A DNA stretch of 64,000 nt, taken from contig NZ_CAJVCE010000006.1 in assembly GCF_910594985.1 (NCBI RefSeq), positions 248,001-312,000 of the forward strand, written 5' to 3'. The notes beneath the pieces were generated by a model. It searched no databases and was not told where the DNA came from. It worked only from the letters and a program-made list of their open reading frames with translations. The translations under genes were made by a program, and so were the position numbers. Below are positions 63,744 to 64,000 of this stretch, piece by piece. Position 1 is the stretch's first letter; the number at the start of each line of letters is the position of its first letter. The DNA is from Paenibacillus allorhizosphaerae (lineage in GTDB: Bacteria > Bacillota > Bacilli > Paenibacillales > NBRC-103111).

Positions 63744-64000
63744 TTACGAAAATGCCACGGCAACCTCCACCAAATCTTGAATGCTGCCGTCGCGGGCACT
63801 GCGCGTGTACACCATCAATATGCCGGTTTGTGTAACGGGAGTTTGATCGAATTGGAGCTGTACATCGAAAATTCCGAATGCTGGAGCGCCTTGTGCAGCC
63901 GTTGCGGCCCGTTCTTGCGTAACGACATGTCCGTTCGCGTCACGAATTTGGTAATTTATCGTCGCTTCGAACGCGCGGGCGCTGCCCGTCAAATGCTGTT
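63744..64000 (-). CDS. Gmad2-type (spore germination Ig-like) protein, 5' end outside window
   Basis: The last 85 residues of a protein are seen; the frame stays open to the window edge. LTGSARAFEATINYQIRDANG, VVTQERAATAAQGAPAFGIF and LMVYTRSARDGSIQDLVEVA match the Gmad2 immunoglobulin-like domain found in spore germination and other exported proteins. It ends at residue VAVAFS and is followed by a terminator. Whether a second domain (such as GerMN) precedes it cannot be seen. Confidence 0.8.
   Translation of the reverse strand, partial: QHLTGSARAFEATINYQIRDANGHVVTQERAATAAQGAPAFGIFDVQLQFDQTPVTQTGILMVYTRSARDGSIQDLVEVAVAFS

Overview
The window reads as chromosomal DNA of a spore-forming, Gram-positive soil bacterium of the Bacillota, most likely Paenibacillus or a close relative. 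This is inferred from the AGGAGG-type ribosome binding sites, the YesM/YesN-type sensor and AraC-type regulator pair next to a sugar ABC transporter, lipoprotein solute-binding proteins, a FIMAH-domain secreted protein, CcpA-type cre boxes, a Gmad2-type protein and the absence of Gram-negative outer-membrane genes. No rRNA, tRNA, CRISPR array or complete insertion sequence was seen. Most genes lie on the minus strand.

Layout. 1-7.5 kb: a carbohydrate-uptake locus (sensor kinase, AraC-type response regulator, two permeases, binding lipoprotein, FAD oxidoreductase) with a cre-like box. 8-12.4 kb: small stress or drug-sensing genes, including two 90 % identical GyrI-like genes whose promoter block was duplicated with them, a DoxX membrane protein and a divergent WYL regulator. 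12.6-15.2 kb: a secreted beta-helix protein with two carbohydrate-binding repeats. 15.6-18.2 kb: a PadR / DUF1048 / DUF1048 / ABC transporter operon. 18.6-23.8 kb: a rifampicin phosphotransferase, a possible small RNA, a YdeI-like protein, and a doxX(broken)-arsR-SRPBCC operon with a very clear operator-promoter. 24-30 kb: an AT-rich, partly decayed stretch with an ABC-class ATPase, a phosphotransferase, a frameshifted diguanylate cyclase, small broken genes and remnants. 30-34 kb: an HxlR regulator with a SnoaL-like protein, then a vanR-vanS-vanY-like set. 34-40.5 kb: a GMC oxidoreductase fused to its small subunit, a second sugar-binding lipoprotein with a divergent AraC regulator, a broken acetyltransferase and a peroxiredoxin. 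40.5-48 kb: a phosphoesterase, a very large secreted FIMAH protein, a TIM-barrel isomerase and a Gfo/Idh/MocA dehydrogenase. 48-55.9 kb: a methyltransferase, an orphan second accD beside ltrA, secreted and signalling proteins, an iron alcohol dehydrogenase and a thiol oxidoreductase followed by a 5'-truncated glutathione peroxidase. 56.3-63.6 kb: a PAS sensor kinase and NarL/ComA-type regulator upstream of a MacB/FtsX-type ABC transporter with an accessory lipoprotein. The window ends inside a Gmad2-type protein.

How the parts work together. Three carbohydrate-related loci carry cre-like boxes, so glucose repression probably ties them together. Several small resistance or stress modules (PadR-ABC, rph, vanRSY, HxlR, ArsR, phosphotransferase, LtrA-AccD, GyrI-like) suggest a region rich in responses to antibiotics. 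At least seven genes are broken or truncated (8.9, 23.2, 26.1, 28.2, 29.3, 39.3 and 54.7 kb), so part of the window is decaying accessory DNA.

The structure least explained by genes is a family of about 80-120 bp elements, each with two conserved arms around a variable GC-rich hairpin. They repeat about nine times, always in the same orientation, and mostly sit at the stop codon or a short distance downstream of a minus-strand gene. All functional calls come from reading the sequence and recalling families; no database search was run.
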